Shown: positions 1 through 12,889 of the stretch, piece by piece
Layout of the letters: every line of letters begins with the position of its first letter
Position numbering within the stretch: the first letter of the stretch is position 1
Source: Pseudomonadota bacterium
Lineage (GTDB): Bacteria; Pseudomonadota; Gammaproteobacteria; Steroidobacterales; Steroidobacteraceae
DNA length: 64,000 nt
NCBI GenBank assembly: GCA_018241425.1
Contig: JAFEDU010000001.1
Span: forward strand, 1 to 64,000
Direction: 5' to 3'
The notes under the pieces: generated by a model
The model's input: the letters and a program-made list of their open reading frames with translations, nothing else
Database searches by the model: none
Told to the model about the DNA's origin: nothing
Translations under genes and position numbers: made by a program

Positions 1-83
1 TCCGCACCCCTTACCCTCCTGGGCAGAGTGCAGGATGTATCTGGCCTTAGTCAGGAACCCGGTTTGCGAACATTGCCGCTCGG

Positions 84-869
84 TCACCGGTCCCGCCCAC
101 GGGCGAGGTCCCGTGCGTGGGCCAGTTCCCGGCGCAGCTGCGGTACCGCGCCTGCGGCAGCCGGGTTCTTCGCCAGACGGTCGATTGCCTGGTCGATGCT
201 ATCCAGTCCCAAGCCCAGGCCGGCGCGGGTCGTGGCCTGTGCCCAGGCACTCTGGAAGTTCGGATCGGCCCTGAGCTCCGTCTCACCCAGTGCCTCGGCC
301 TTGCCGATGAGATCAGTGAGCACGATCACCGCACGTTGTGCATTCGCCGGGGAGGTGAGGTCGCCGGAGGTGAACTGCGCGACCTCGGGGAGGCTGCTCG
401 CGAAGCGCCGCAGTGCGGCGGCCTGCTCGGCATTGCGCGGATGATCCTGGTGCATCACCGCCTGCGCCGCCCCCATGAGCGCGAACGGTGCCATGGCCGC
501 GTGACTCATGAGCCCCGGGCTGGAATAGACCCCGGCCGCACCGAGGCCCGCGAGTGCCAGCGCGCCGACGGCGTGAAAGGCGTGCAACGCCCGGCGCTCG
601 ACGCTCAGCACGGCTCCGAGCAGCGACCGCAGCGGCATGAACGCGCACACCGCGGCAACCACCAGCGCCACCAACGCTGGGGTCTTCTCGCCCGCAAGCT
701 TGAAGTGCTCGTGCGCGACGTAACCGCCGGCGGCCACGATGAGCGCAATGATATTGAGGAGCAGGTGATGCAAGAGACCGGCGCGACGCGACACATCCTG
801 CGCGGCCGCGACGGCCTCGGCCTCGGTCTCGGTGAGGCGGTTCACCGCGGCATTCTCCGGGTTCCGCAA
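84..869 (-). CDS. Unknown inner-membrane protein
   Basis: Unrecognised protein of 261 residues. After an acidic N-terminus it shows three or four hydrophobic stretches (around residues 33-52, 65-85, 95-115 and 122-138), then a soluble alpha-helical C-terminal half rich in Ala, Arg and Glu. It therefore looks like a membrane-anchored protein with a cytoplasmic or periplasmic helical tail. No enzyme motif is visible. The frame opens with TTG at 869. A GTG at 845 (M-N-R-L-T-E) is an equally good start. It lies about 30 bases downstream of the aminotransferase gene on the same strand, so the two may be co-transcribed, but this says little about its role. Confidence 0.6.
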   Translation of the reverse strand: MRNPENAAVNRLTETEAEAVAAAQDVSRRAGLLHHLLLNIIALIVAAGGYVAHEHFKLAGEKTPALVALVVAAVCAFMPLRSLLGAVLSVERRALHAFHAVGALALAGLGAAGVYSSPGLMSHAAMAPFALMGAAQAVMHQDHPRNAEQAAALRRFASSLPEVAQFTSGDLTSPANAQRAVIVLTDLIGKAEALGETELRADPNFQSAWAQATTRAGLGLGLDSIDQAIDRLAKNPAAAGAVPQLRRELAHARDLARGRDR

Positions 870-899
870 CCGTCTGCAGTCACGGGCGCTCCCTCGAGT

Positions 900-2096
900 T
901 TACGCGGCGATGCGCTCCGACAAGAGCCGCGCGATGCGTCCCAGAGCCTTTTCCAGGGTCGACATGCTGGTGGCGAACGACAGGCGCACGTGCCCCGGCG
1001 CCCCGAAGCCCGAGCCCGGCACCACGGCCACGCCGGCATCGTTCAGGAGGAGCTCCGCGAACTCGCCATCGTCACGACAGTTCAGCGCCGCCATGGCGCG
1101 CGAGACCTCGGCAAACGCGTAGAACGTGCCCGCCCCCGGCAGGCAGCTCACGCCCGGGAGCGAGTTCAGCGTGCGCACCACGTAGTCGCGGCGTTCCTTG
1201 AAGGCGGCGTTCATCGTTGCGACCGGCTGCTGGTCGCCGCTCAGGGCGACGACTGCGGCCTTCTGCGAAATGCTGGACGCGTTCGAGGTGGACTGTCCCT
1301 GGATGGTGCCCATCGCCTGGATCAGTTCCTTCGGGCCCCCGCAGTAGCCGATCCGCCAGCCCGTCATGGCGTACGCCTTGGACACGCCGTTGATGGTCAC
1401 GGTGCGGCCGTAGAGCTCGGGCACGGCGGTGAGGAGGCTGCAGAAGGGCTCGGCGTCGAAGAAGATCTTCTCGTACATGTCATCGGTGCCGATGACGATG
1501 CGCGGGTGCTCGAGGAGCACCTCTCCGAGGGCGCGCAATTCCGCACGGGTATAGGCCGCACCGGTTGGGTTGCAGGGACTGTTCAGGAGCAGCAGGCGCG
1601 TCTTTGGCGTGATGGAGGTAGCGAGCTGGCGCGGGGTGATCTTGTAGCCCTGCGCCATGCCTGCGAACGGCATGACCGGCAGACCGTCCGCCAGCAGCAC
1701 CATGTCGGGATAGGACACCCAGTACGGCGCCGGGATGATGGCCTCATCGCCCGGATCGAGCACCGCCATGCACAGGTTGTAGATGGTCTGCTTGGCCCCG
1801 GAGGACACCAGGATCTGGTTGCGCTCGTACGTGATCGCGTTGTCGCGCTGGAACTTCGAAATGATCGCGTCTTTCAGCTCATCGATGCCGTCGACGTTCG
1901 TATACCGCGTGAACCCTCCGCGGATCGCCTGGATCCCGGCCTCGGCGATATGGGCGGGCGTGTCGAAGTCCGGTTCGCCAGCGCCCAGGCCGATGACGTC
2001 CTTACCCTGGGCCTTGAGGCGGGCGGCACGGGCGGTAACGGCGAGGGTCGGGGAGGGTTTGACGCGCTGGACGCGTCGCGATACGGGCACAGTCAC
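900..2096 (-). CDS. aspC: Aspartate/aromatic aminotransferase, class I (PLP-dependent)
   Basis: Fold-type I pyridoxal-phosphate aminotransferase of 398 residues, a normal length for the Ib subgroup of aspartate aminotransferases (AatA/AspC-like). Landmarks are the N-terminal GLGAGEPDFDTP segment (about 36-47), SPCNPTGAAY (173-182), and the PLP-lysine motif NGVSKAYAMTGWRIGY, with the Schiff-base lysine at about residue 240. The expected reaction is transfer of an amino group between aspartate and 2-oxoglutarate in the cytoplasm; related enzymes also accept prephenate or aromatic substrates, so specificity is open. It is divergent from uvrB, as in several other gammaproteobacteria. Confidence 0.9.
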   Translation of the reverse strand: MTVPVSRRVQRVKPSPTLAVTARAARLKAQGKDVIGLGAGEPDFDTPAHIAEAGIQAIRGGFTRYTNVDGIDELKDAIISKFQRDNAITYERNQILVSSGAKQTIYNLCMAVLDPGDEAIIPAPYWVSYPDMVLLADGLPVMPFAGMAQGYKITPRQLATSITPKTRLLLLNSPCNPTGAAYTRAELRALGEVLLEHPRIVIGTDDMYEKIFFDAEPFCSLLTAVPELYGRTVTINGVSKAYAMTGWRIGYCGGPKELIQAMGTIQGQSTSNASSISQKAAVVALSGDQQPVATMNAAFKERRDYVVRTLNSLPGVSCLPGAGTFYAFAEVSRAMAALNCRDDGEFAELLLNDAGVAVVPGSGFGAPGHVRLSFATSMSTLEKALGRIARLLSERIAA

Positions 2097-2222
2097 TTGA
2101 ATTTCCTGCGGTTCACTTTCAATCCGGCGGCGCGACTATATTAAGGGATTACCCGCCGCGGCGCCCGAAGGGATGCGCGGCGGACCCCAAGATCGATCTC
2201 CTCCCGGGTGCACGCAAAGCGC

Positions 2223-4241
2223 ATGGACAGCCGACCGTTCGAACTGACTTCCGAGTACCAGCCCGCGGGCGACCAGCCGCAGGCGATCGGGCGCCTCGTC
2301 GAGGGCCTGGAGTCGGGGCTCGCCCACCAGACGCTGCTCGGGGTGACCGGGAGCGGCAAGACCTTCTCGATCGGGGCGGTGATCCAGCAGGTGCAGCGGC
2401 CGACCATGGTGCTGGCGCACAACAAGACCCTGGCGGCCCAGCTGTACGGGGAGTTCCGCGAGTTCTTCCCGCACAACGCGGTCGAGTACTTCGTGTCGTA
2501 CTACGACTACTACCAGCCCGAGGCGTACGTCCCGTCCTCCGACACCTACATCGAGAAGGACTCCTCGGTGAACGAGCACATCGAGCAGATGCGCCTGTCG
2601 GCCACCAAGGCACTCCTGGAGCGCCCCGACTCGATCATCGTGGCGACCGTGTCCTCGATCTACGGCCTGGGCGACCCCCAAGCCTACCTCGCCATGGTGC
2701 TGCATCTCGTGCGCGGGGACCGCATGGACCAGCGCCGGCTGCTGCGGCGGCTCGCGGACATGCAGTACACCCGCAACGAGCTCGACCTGACTCAGGGCAC
2801 CTACCGGGTCCGCGGTGACGTCATCGACATCTTCCCCGCCGAATCCGAGCGCGAGGCGGTGCGGGTGGAGCTCTTCGACGACGCAATCGACTCGATCACG
2901 CTGTTCGATCCGCTCACGGGGAGCATCAACCGCAAGGTGCCGCGCTTCACCGTCTACCCGGGCACGCACTACGTGACGCCGCGCGAGCGGCTCATCGGGG
3001 CGGTCGACCAGATCCGCGAGGACCTGAGGGTCCGCCTCAAGGACCTGCGCGAGAACGGCAAGCTCCTGGAGGCCCAGCGCCTGGAGCAGCGCACCATGTT
3101 CGACATGGAGATGATCAAGGAGGTCGGCTACTGCGCCGGCATCGAGAACTACTCCCGCTATCTCTCCGGCCGCGCTCCCGGGGAGCCGCCGCCGTGCCTC
3201 TTCGACTACCTGCCCAAGAACGCCCTCCTGGTCGTGGACGAGAGCCACCAGACCATCCCGCAGCTCGGCGCCATGTACCGCGGCGACCGGTCGCGCAAGG
3301 AGGTGCTGGTGGAATACGGGTTCCGCCTGCCCTCGGCGCTCGACAACCGGCCGCTGAAGTTCGAGGAGTGGGAGCAGCTCGCCCCGCAGATGATCTTCGT
3401 CTCCGCCACTCCGGGGCCCTACGAGGCCAAGCACTCAGCGCAGGTGGTCGAGCAGGTGGTGCGGCCGACCGGCCTCATCGATCCGGAGGTCGAGGTGCGC
3501 CCGGTGGGCACCCAGGTCGATGACGTGCTCTCCGAGATCAAGAAGTGCGCCGACGCCGGCGAGCGCGTGCTCATCACCACGCTCACCAAGCGCATGGCGG
3601 AGGACCTGACCGAGTACCTGAGCGAGCACGGCGTGAAGGTGCGCTACCTGCACGCCGACATCGAGACGGTGGAGCGCACCGAGATCATCCGGGACCTCAG
3701 GCTGGGCAAGTTCGACGTGCTGGTCGGGATCAACCTCCTGCGCGAGGGCCTGGACATGCCGGAAGTCTCCCTCGTGGCGATCCTGGATGCCGACAAGGAG
3801 GGCTTCCTGCGCTCGGACAACTCGCTCATCCAGACCATCGGGCGCGCGGCACGTAACCTCAACGGCCGCGCCATCCTGTACGCGGACCGGGTGACCGGCT
3901 CCATGCAGCGGGCCATCGATGAGACCAACCGGCGCCGCGCCAAGCAGATCGCGCACAACGAGGCCCACGGCATCACCCCCCGCGGCATCGTGAAGGCCGT
4001 CATGGACATCATGGAAGGCGCGCGCGCGGAAGCGCCGGTGCCGGGTGGGCGCGGCCGGGGCCGCGGCGATACTCAGGACCTCAAGCCCGAGGCCCTGGTG
4101 AAGCAGATCAAGCGCCTGGAGGGGGAGATGCTCAAGAAGGCCCGTAACCTCGAGTTCGAGGAGGCGGCGCGCCTGCGCGACGAGATCGGGCGCCTCAAGC
4201 AGCTGGAGCTCGGGTTTCCGGCCCCCGTCACGCAGACGTAA
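2223..4241 (+). CDS. uvrB: Excinuclease ABC subunit B
   Basis: UvrB, the damage-verifying helicase-like subunit of nucleotide excision repair. From ATG 2223 it is 672 residues, the family's usual size. Visible are the Walker A motif GVTGSGKT (about 40-47), the DNA-clamping beta-hairpin [12 protein letters not shown] (93-104), a VVDESH box, helicase motifs in the second RecA-like domain (ATPG, then IGRAARN), and a C-terminal UVR domain ([20 protein letters not shown]) that contacts UvrC. A GTG at 2208 gives five extra residues; neither start has a strong Shine-Dalgarno, so the exact start is unsure. No uvrA or uvrC is in the window. Confidence 0.96.
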   Translation: MDSRPFELTSEYQPAGDQPQAIGRLVEGLESGLAHQTLLGVTGSGKTFSIGAVIQQVQRPTMVLAHNKTLAAQLYGEFREFFPHNAVEYFVSYYDYYQPEAYVPSSDTYIEKDSSVNEHIEQMRLSATKALLERPDSIIVATVSSIYGLGDPQAYLAMVLHLVRGDRMDQRRLLRRLADMQYTRNELDLTQGTYRVRGDVIDIFPAESEREAVRVELFDDAIDSITLFDPLTGSINRKVPRFTVYPGTHYVTPRERLIGAVDQIREDLRVRLKDLRENGKLLEAQRLEQRTMFDMEMIKEVGYCAGIENYSRYLSGRAPGEPPPCLFDYLPKNALLVVDESHQTIPQLGAMYRGDRSRKEVLVEYGFRLPSALDNRPLKFEEWEQLAPQMIFVSATPGPYEAKHSAQVVEQVVRPTGLIDPEVEVRPVGTQVDDVLSEIKKCADAGERVLITTLTKRMAEDLTEYLSEHGVKVRYLHADIETVERTEIIRDLRLGKFDVLVGINLLREGLDMPEVSLVAILDADKEGFLRSDNSLIQTIGRAARNLNGRAILYADRVTGSMQRAIDETNRRRAKQIAHNEAHGITPRGIVKAVMDIMEGARAEAPVPGGRGRGRGDTQDLKPEALVKQIKRLEGEMLKKARNLEFEEAARLRDEIGRLKQLELGFPAPVTQT

Positions 4242-4265
4242 GTCTTTGGAATCTCGACAATTAGC

Positions 4266-4294
4266 TTGCGCGACGCGACCCACTCTTGTATCGT
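4266..4294 (+). promoter_or_regulatory. Candidate sigma-70 promoter for tRNA-Val
   Basis: A -35-like TTGCGC (4266-4271) and a -10-like TATCGT (4289-4294) are separated by 17 bases. Transcription would start near 4301, about 30 bases before the mature tRNA. This rests only on pattern and position. Confidence 0.4.
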
Positions 4295-4331
4295 TCGCGC
4301 CCCCTCGCCGTGCGCGGGACTTGAGATCTCT

Positions 4332-4406
4332 AGGCGCGTAGCTCAGTGGTAGAGCATCACCTTGACATGGTGGTGGTCGGTGGTTCGATCCCACTCGCGC
4401 CTACCA
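4332..4406 (+). tRNA. tRNA-Val (GAC)
   Basis: A full cloverleaf can be folded. The acceptor arm AGGCGCG pairs with CGCGCCT in seven perfect pairs, followed by A and an encoded CCA. The D arm is GCTCAGTGGTAGAGC. The anticodon stem TCACC/GGTGG encloses the loop TTGACAT with anticodon GAC. The T loop is TTCGATC. It reads GUC valine codons. It is a single gene between uvrB and thrS with its own promoter-like sequence and terminator. Confidence 0.95.
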
Positions 4407-4417
4407 GTTGCCAAGAA

Positions 4418-4458
4418 GAGGGCGCTCGCGAACGTACCGTCGCAGCGCCCTCTTTTTT
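4418..4458 (+). terminator. Rho-independent terminator after tRNA-Val
   Basis: A perfect nine-base inverted repeat, GAGGGCGCT (4418-4426) and AGCGCCCTC (4444-4452), is followed directly by six T residues (4453-4458). It lies 12 bases past the tRNA and separates the tRNA transcript from thrS. Confidence 0.88.
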
Positions 4459-4519
4459 CGTGACCGGAGTACTCAGTCGCGCGGCGACGGGAACCGAAGG
4501 TTAGCCCTCAAGGTCCGCC

Positions 4520-6448
4520 ATGCCCGTAGTGACACTGCCCGACGGCAGCCAGAAACGCTTCGACCACCCGGTGACGGTGGACGAGGTAGCCGGCGCGATC
4601 GGCCCGGGCCTGCGCAAGGCTGCGCTCGCCGGCCGCGTCAATGACAAGCTCGTCGACACCTCGTTCGTGATCAACGGCGATGCGCAGCTCGCCATCGTCA
4701 CCGACAAGGACCCGGACGGGCTCGAGGTCATCCGCCACTCCACCGCGCACCTGCTCGCCCAGGCGGTGAAGGAGCTGTTCCCGTCCGCGCAGGTGACCAT
4801 CGGCCCCGTCATCGAGGACGGCTTCTACTACGACTTCGCGTTCTCGCGCCCCTTCACGCCCGAGGACCTGGCCGCGATCGAGGCGAGGATGGCCGAGCTC
4901 GCGCAGAAGGACCAGGCCGTCAACCGGCGCGTGCTGCCGCGCGATGAGGCGGTGAAGTTCTTCCGCAACCTCGGTGAGATCTACAAGGCGGAGATCATCG
5001 CCTCGATCCCCGACAAGGATGAGATCAGCCTCTACGGCCAGGGCAACTGGGTCGACCTGTGCCGCGGGCCCCACGTGCCCTCCACCGGCAAGCTCAAGGC
5101 GTTCAAGCTCACCAAGGTCGCCGGTGCCTACTGGCGCGGGGATTCGCGCAACGAGATGTTGCAGCGCATCTACGGGACCGCCTGGCCGGACAAGAAGCAG
5201 CTCGATGCGTACCTCACGCGCCTCGAGGAGGCCGAGAAGCGCGACCACCGCCGCATCGGCAAGGAACTGGACCTCTTTCACCTGCAGGAAGAGGCCCCCG
5301 GGGCGGTCTTCTGGCACCCCAAGGGCTGGACCGTGTTCCAGGGCCTGATCCAGTACATGCGCGAGCGGCAGAAGGCCGCCGGGTACGACGAGGTGAACGC
5401 CCCTGAACTGATGGACGCCTCGCTCTGGGCGCAGTCGGGGCACCTCGAGAAGTTCGGTGAGAACATGTACCTCACCAAGACCCCGGACGAGCGTACCTAC
5501 GCCATCAAGCCCATGAACTGCCCCGGGCACGTGCAGATCTTCAAGCACGGGCTGCGCAGCTACCGCGAACTCCCCGTGCGCTTCGCCGAGTTCGGCAAGG
5601 TGCACCGCTACGAGCCCTCGGGCGCGCTGCACGGCCTCATGCGCGTGCGCGCCTTCACCCAGGACGACGGGCACTGCTTCGTCACCGAGGAGCAGATCTC
5701 CTCGGAGTGCGTCGCCATCACCAAGCTGATCCTGGACATCTACCGGGACTTCGGCTTCGAGGACGTGCGCATCAAGTTCGCCGACCGGCCGCCCAAGCGG
5801 GTGGGTTCGGATGAGATCTGGGACCGGGCCGAGGCCGCCCTCAAGGCCGCCTCCCAGGCCGCGGGCATCGAGTACACCTTAAATAAGGGGGAGGGGGCCT
5901 TCTACGGCCCGAAGCTCGAGTTCGTGCTGCGCGACGCCATCGGCCGCGACTGGCAGTGCGGGACGCTCCAGGTGGACCTCAACATGCCCGAGCGCCTGGG
6001 GGCCTATTACATCGACGAACACAGCGCCAAACGCACGCCGGTGATGCTGCACCGGGCCATGTTCGGGTCGCTGGAGCGCTTCTTCGCGATCCTCCTCGAG
6101 CACCACGCCGGGCGTCTCCCGGCGTGGCTTTCCCCGGTGCAGGCCGTGGTGCTGAGCATCACCGACCGCCAGGACGAATACGTGCGGAAGGTGACGGAAT
6201 CCTTGAAAAATCAGGGATTTCGGGTCGAGTGCGACTTGCGTAACGAGAAGGTCGGCTTTAAAATCCGCGAACACACGCTGAAGCGTGTTCCGTATCTATT
6301 GGTCGCGGGCGACAAGGAAGTAGCCGCGAACTCACTTGCGGTGCGTACTCGTAGCGGCAAGGACCTGGGCGCGATGGCCCCGGAGACGTTCGCCGAACGG
6401 CTCCGTGTCGAGCTCGAAAGCCGCGGGCGCACGGTATTGGAGGGATGA
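4520..6448 (+). CDS. thrS: Threonyl-tRNA synthetase
   Basis: Class II synthetase that charges tRNA-Thr. Its 642 residues match the length of the E. coli enzyme. Domains in order: TGS domain (about 1-62); the second editing domain with HSTAHLLAQ, giving the zinc-site histidines H73 and H77 that help clear Ser-tRNA-Thr; then the catalytic core with motif MNCPGH (zinc-binding Cys), motif 2 [19 protein letters not shown] and motif 3 region [19 protein letters not shown]; and the C-terminal anticodon-binding domain. It is the first gene of the run thrS-infC-rpmI-rplT-pheS-pheT-ihfA. Only about 60 bases separate it from the upstream terminator, so the long operator leader known from E. coli thrS is not obvious. 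Confidence 0.97.
   Translation: MPVVTLPDGSQKRFDHPVTVDEVAGAIGPGLRKAALAGRVNDKLVDTSFVINGDAQLAIVTDKDPDGLEVIRHSTAHLLAQAVKELFPSAQVTIGPVIEDGFYYDFAFSRPFTPEDLAAIEARMAELAQKDQAVNRRVLPRDEAVKFFRNLGEIYKAEIIASIPDKDEISLYGQGNWVDLCRGPHVPSTGKLKAFKLTKVAGAYWRGDSRNEMLQRIYGTAWPDKKQLDAYLTRLEEAEKRDHRRIGKELDLFHLQEEAPGAVFWHPKGWTVFQGLIQYMRERQKAAGYDEVNAPELMDASLWAQSGHLEKFGENMYLTKTPDERTYAIKPMNCPGHVQIFKHGLRSYRELPVRFAEFGKVHRYEPSGALHGLMRVRAFTQDDGHCFVTEEQISSECVAITKLILDIYRDFGFEDVRIKFADRPPKRVGSDEIWDRAEAALKAASQAAGIEYTLNKGEGAFYGPKLEFVLRDAIGRDWQCGTLQVDLNMPERLGAYYIDEHSAKRTPVMLHRAMFGSLERFFAILLEHHAGRLPAWLSPVQAVVLSITDRQDEYVRKVTESLKNQGFRVECDLRNEKVGFKIREHTLKRVPYLLVAGDKEVAANSLAVRTRSGKDLGAMAPETFAERLRVELESRGRTVLEG
6439..6444 (+). promoter_or_regulatory. 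Ribosome binding site that fixes the AUC start of infC
   Basis: GGAGGG at 6439-6444 overlaps the end of thrS and stands seven bases before ATC 6452. This spacing points to ATC as the start codon of infC rather than the in-frame GTG at 6512, which would remove 20 residues of the conserved N-terminal region. Confidence 0.75.
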
Positions 6449-6451
6449 CGA

Positions 6452-6973
6452 ATCGCTAGTGCAACGAAGCGGGTCCGGCGCAACGAAGACATCGCCGCTC
6501 CCCAACTGCGCGTGATCGCAGCCGACGGCTCGCAGGCCGGTGTGATGTCGCGGTATGACGCCCTGCAGATGGCGCTCGCCGCGGAGCTGGACCTGGTGGA
6601 AGTGTCGCCGACCGCGGAACCGCCGGTCGTGCGCATCATGGACTACGGCAAGTTCCTGTTCGAGCAGAACAAGAAGGCCCACTCCGCCAAGCGCAAGCAG
6701 AAGCAGATTCAGGTCAAGGAAGTGAAGTTTCGTCCCGGCACGGGCGAGTCGGATTACCAGATCAAGCTGCGTAATCTCACCCGCTTCCTGGCCGAGGGTG
6801 ACAAGGCCAAGGTGACCTTACGGTTCCGCGGCCGAGAGATGGTGCACCAGGACATCGGGCGCAAGCTCCTTGACCGGGTTTCTACCGACCTCGCACCTCA
6901 TGCGGTGGTCGAGCAGAACCCGCTCATGGAGGGCAAGCAGATGATCATGGTCTTTGCACCGAAGAAGAAGTAA
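6452..6973 (+). CDS. infC: Translation initiation factor IF-3 (AUC start codon)
   Basis: IF3 binds the 30S subunit, keeps it free of 50S and proofreads the start codon. From ATC 6452 the product is 173 residues, close to E. coli IF3 (180). Recognisable blocks are [16 protein letters not shown] in the N-terminal domain, the linker [16 protein letters not shown], and the C-terminal [15 protein letters not shown]. The only ATG/GTG-type start in frame is GTG 6512, which would cut into the N domain. The upstream GGAGGG and the known use of AUU/AUC starts in this gene family favour ATC. IF3 discriminates against such starts, which gives negative autoregulation (established for E. coli; inferred here). 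It lies three bases after the thrS stop. Confidence 0.93.
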   Translation: MASATKRVRRNEDIAAPQLRVIAADGSQAGVMSRYDALQMALAAELDLVEVSPTAEPPVVRIMDYGKFLFEQNKKAHSAKRKQKQIQVKEVKFRPGTGESDYQIKLRNLTRFLAEGDKAKVTLRFRGREMVHQDIGRKLLDRVSTDLAPHAVVEQNPLMEGKQMIMVFAPKKK

Positions 6974-7052
6974 CGCTTCAACTCGAAGGCAGACTGAAAA
7001 GCCGGCGACGCGAAGCGTTCGCCCGCAAGCGGATGCGCGTGCGCATCTTGCG
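6972..7052 (+). promoter_or_regulatory. Candidate L20 operator / structured spacer before rpmI
   Basis: The infC-rpmI spacer holds two inverted repeats. AACGCTTC (6972-6979) is matched by GAAGCGTT (7012-7019). A compact hairpin follows: CGCAA (7024-7028), a three-base bulge, GATGCGC (7032-7038), a GT loop, GCGCATC (7041-7047) and TTGCG (7048-7052), twelve pairs in all. In E. coli ribosomal protein L20 represses rpmI-rplT by binding structures in this same region. Its function here is inferred from position and structure. Confidence 0.5.
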
Positions 7053-7081
7053 AGCGGTAGCTACAAACAGGAGTAACGTTG

Positions 7082-7285
7082 ATGCCCAAGTTGAAAACCA
7101 ACCGGGCGGCGGCGAAGCGCTTTCGCAAGACAGCGAAGGGCTTCAAGGGCTACGCAGCCAACCGTCGCCACAACCTCGGTCATAAAGCCCGCAAGGTGAA
7201 GCGCCAGGCGCGTTCCGGCGGCTCGAGTCTGGTCGACAAGACCGATACGGGCCGTCTGGTACAGCTTCTTCCCTATTTCAAGTAA
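7082..7285 (+). CDS. rpmI: 50S ribosomal protein L35
   Basis: Small, very basic protein of 67 residues beginning [14 protein letters not shown], the L35 signature. It is a structural component of the large ribosomal subunit. ATG 7082 is chosen because the family starts with M-P-K. The TTG codon immediately before it is in frame but not expected to be used. The Shine-Dalgarno is AGGAG (7069-7073). rplT follows 12 bases later, the usual pairing. Confidence 0.97.
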   Translation: MPKLKTNRAAAKRFRKTAKGFKGYAANRRHNLGHKARKVKRQARSGGSSLVDKTDTGRLVQLLPYFK

Positions 7286-7297
7286 GCGGAGCGACAC

Positions 7298-11086
<3,789 letters not shown>

Positions 11087-11090
11087 CGAG

Positions 11091-11390
11091 ATGGCCCTGA
11101 CCAAAGCGGAGATGGCGGAAGCGCTGTTCAACCAGCTCGGGCTGAACAAGCGCGAAGCGCGTGAGCTGGTGGATCTGTTCTTCGAGGAGGTTCGTGCCGC
11201 GCTGTCGGGCGGGGAGCAGGTGAAGCTCTCTGGCTTCGGCAACTTTGACTTGCGCGACAAGAACCAGCGTCCCGGTCGCAATCCGAAGACCGGAGAAGAA
11301 ATCCCGATCAGCGCTCGCCGCGTCGTTACGTTCCGTCCAGGGCAAAAACTAAAGGCACGGGTCGAAGCCTATGTTGGAGCCAAAGAATAA
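11091..11390 (+). CDS. ihfA: Integration host factor alpha subunit
   Basis: IHF-alpha, 99 residues, is a DNA-bending nucleoid protein that pairs with IHF-beta. It begins [13 protein letters not shown], has the dimerisation core, and carries the DNA-intercalating arm around [15 protein letters not shown]. The placement four bases after pheT is the conserved gammaproteobacterial order. No ihfB lies in the window. Its last 20 bases overlap the next gene. Confidence 0.96.
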   Translation: MALTKAEMAEALFNQLGLNKREARELVDLFFEEVRAALSGGEQVKLSGFGNFDLRDKNQRPGRNPKTGEEIPISARRVVTFRPGQKLKARVEAYVGAKE

Positions 11391-11727
11391 CGCTCAGCTG
11401 CCGGCGATTCCCGGTAAGCGTTACTTCACGATCGGTGAGGTCAGTGAGCTGTGCGGGGTCAAGCCGCACGTGCTGCGCTACTGGGAACAGGAGTTTCCGC
11501 AGCTGAAGCCAGTGAAGCGGCGGGGCAACCGCCGCTATTACCAGCGTCAGGACGTGATCGTCATCCGCCAGATCCGGAGCCTGCTCTACGATCAGGGCTT
11601 CACGATCGGCGGGGCGCGCAACAAGCTGACCGGCGAGGAAGCGCGCACGGACCTGTCGCAGAGCCAGCAGATCGTGAAGCAGCTGCGGGTCGAGCTCGAA
11701 GAGCTGATGCGGATCATGCGCCGCTGA
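11371..11727 (+). CDS. MerR-family transcriptional regulator
   Basis: Small MerR-type regulator of 118 residues: a winged-helix DNA-binding domain ([20 protein letters not shown], then [13 protein letters not shown]) and a short helix, with no visible metal-binding cysteines and no ligand domain. It overlaps ihfA by 20 bases and belongs to the well-known but uncharacterised MerR protein that follows ihfA in many gammaproteobacteria. Its targets are unknown. A perfect seven-pair hairpin (11729-11743) follows but lacks a T run. Confidence 0.9.
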   Translation: MLEPKNNAQLPAIPGKRYFTIGEVSELCGVKPHVLRYWEQEFPQLKPVKRRGNRRYYQRQDVIVIRQIRSLLYDQGFTIGGARNKLTGEEARTDLSQSQQIVKQLRVELEELMRIMRR

Positions 11728-11728
11728 G

Positions 11729-11743
11729 GGCCCGTCACGGGCC
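11729..11743 (+). terminator. Weak hairpin after the pheST-ihfA-merR operon
   Basis: GGCCCGT and ACGGGCC form a perfect seven-pair stem with a one-base centre directly after the merR stop. Only TT follows, so it is at best a weak intrinsic terminator or an RNA end stabiliser. Confidence 0.4.
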
Positions 11744-11831
11744 TTAAGCCTTGGCAGTAAAATGGGCGTATGATCGGCGCCCCCGCGGGACCTTCCCCAC
11801 CCGCGTGTCGATTCAATAAAAGCAATCGAGT

Positions 11832-11908
11832 CGGAGCGTGGCGCAGTCTGGTAGCGCACTTGCATGGGGTGCAAGGGGTCCCGAGTTCAAATCTCGGCGC
11901 TCCGACCA
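11832..11908 (+). tRNA. tRNA-Pro (GGG)
   Basis: Complete cloverleaf of 77 bases with encoded CCA. The acceptor arm CGGAGCG pairs with CGCTCCG. The anticodon stem CTTGC/GCAAG encloses ATGGGGT, so the anticodon is GGG (proline CCC/CCU). The T loop is TTCAAAT. Position after the ihfA-merR pair matches other gammaproteobacteria. There is no integrase or duplicated 3' end nearby that would mark it as an attachment site. Confidence 0.95.
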
Positions 11909-12000
11909 CTATAAAAATTGGCTTTTTCGTAACGCTCTTGTGGGCGGCTGGCTCATCATCGGCCGGGAGTGACGACCCGTCTCACAGCGCGGTTCCCACC

Positions 12001-12744
12001 TTACGAGACCTCTTCTGCTAGCGGCGCATGGTTGAGCAGCGCCGCCAATGCCACCCCGCCGATCGTGTTGGCAATCAACGTTGGCAACAGGAACCCCGTG
12101 AAGTAGTCCTTCAGGGAAGCGTCCCCGACATAGACCGCAAAGGCAGCTTCCACTGAGCCTGCCACTATGTGTGGGAAGTGGCCCAGGCCGACAACGAAGG
12201 TAAAGAGCAGAATGACGAATAGGCGCGCGGAGCGCGCGCTGGGAAGGACCCAAACCATCAGGGCAATCAACCAGCCGGCAAAGACCGCGCGCACGAACGA
12301 TGGCAAGTTGTCACCGTGCACAATGGCCCCTCCCAAGGTACGCATGGCCTGATCGACACCTGGCGCAAAGACCCCAGGAAGCGAGAGCAGCCGCGCAACG
12401 AGTGCCGTGCCGACCAGGTTGCCAACCAGAACGATGCTCCACAGGCGTACCACCTTCAGCAGCGTCGCGCGGTCGCGATGCACAAACAGCGGCAGCATCG
12501 CAGTGAGCGTGCTCTCGGTGAACAGTTGCTGCCGCCCCATGATTACGATGATGAACCCGACGGTGTAGCCGGCCGCCGAAATGATCTCGGACCAGGGTGC
12601 CGCGGGTAGTTGCGCCTGGAGCAGTGCCAGCGTCAGCAGGGAAAATCCCATCGACAGGCCGGCGGCCAGGGACGACCACGCCAGCGCGGAGTTCGAGCGC
12701 TCAAGTTCCGTCTCGCCTTCCTCACGTACCACCTCATGAATCAC
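12001..12744 (-). CDS. Formate/nitrite transporter family channel (YfdC-like)
   Basis: Integral inner-membrane protein of 247 residues with about six transmembrane helices, in the FNT family of pentameric anion channels and closest in style to the YfdC subgroup. Visible family features are AWSSLAAGLSMGFSLL at the first helix, GRQQLFTESTLTAMLPLF in the loop region, and LLFTFVVGLGHFPHIVAGS near the fifth helix. The substrate could be a small monovalent anion, but YfdC-type members are not well characterised. The GTG at 12744 is the earliest possible start. Codons upstream (12745-12780) still read like the family's acidic N-terminal tail but contain no start before the stop at 12841. No formate or nitrite enzyme is adjacent. 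Confidence 0.8.
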   Translation of the reverse strand: MIHEVVREEGETELERSNSALAWSSLAAGLSMGFSLLTLALLQAQLPAAPWSEIISAAGYTVGFIIVIMGRQQLFTESTLTAMLPLFVHRDRATLLKVVRLWSIVLVGNLVGTALVARLLSLPGVFAPGVDQAMRTLGGAIVHGDNLPSFVRAVFAGWLIALMVWVLPSARSARLFVILLFTFVVGLGHFPHIVAGSVEAAFAVYVGDASLKDYFTGFLLPTLIANTIGGVALAALLNHAPLAEEVS

Positions 12745-12889
12745 GATCGCCTGGGGTGAGGTGTGCTCGGCTGCCTGCTCCTTTTGGGTCGTGTCGAGAT
12801 GCTCGGAGCTTGCCCCGGCAGCGCTCTTGGGATTTTCGCTCTACGGTTCGCCCGATTTCTCGGCGCTGCGGCGGCGCGCACGCCTTGGG

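Noticed and set aside
117..2144. A 675-codon plus-strand frame over the membrane-protein and aminotransferase genes
   Set aside because: It is the antisense shadow of two well-supported minus-strand genes; its Arg/His/Gly-rich translation is not protein-like.
2097..2207. A divergent promoter TATATT/TATAGT between aspC and uvrB
   Set aside because: A TATATTAA stands out, but no -35 at a proper distance was found on either strand, so no coordinates were assigned.
4408..4520. A T-box or tRNA-mimic operator before thrS
   Set aside because: Only about 60 bases lie between the tRNA terminator and thrS; no tRNA-like structure is apparent.
11832..12000. tRNA-Pro as an integration site for the accessory genes at 12-22 kb
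   Set aside because: No integrase and no repeated tRNA 3' end were found, and the codon style of the following genes matches the rest of the window.
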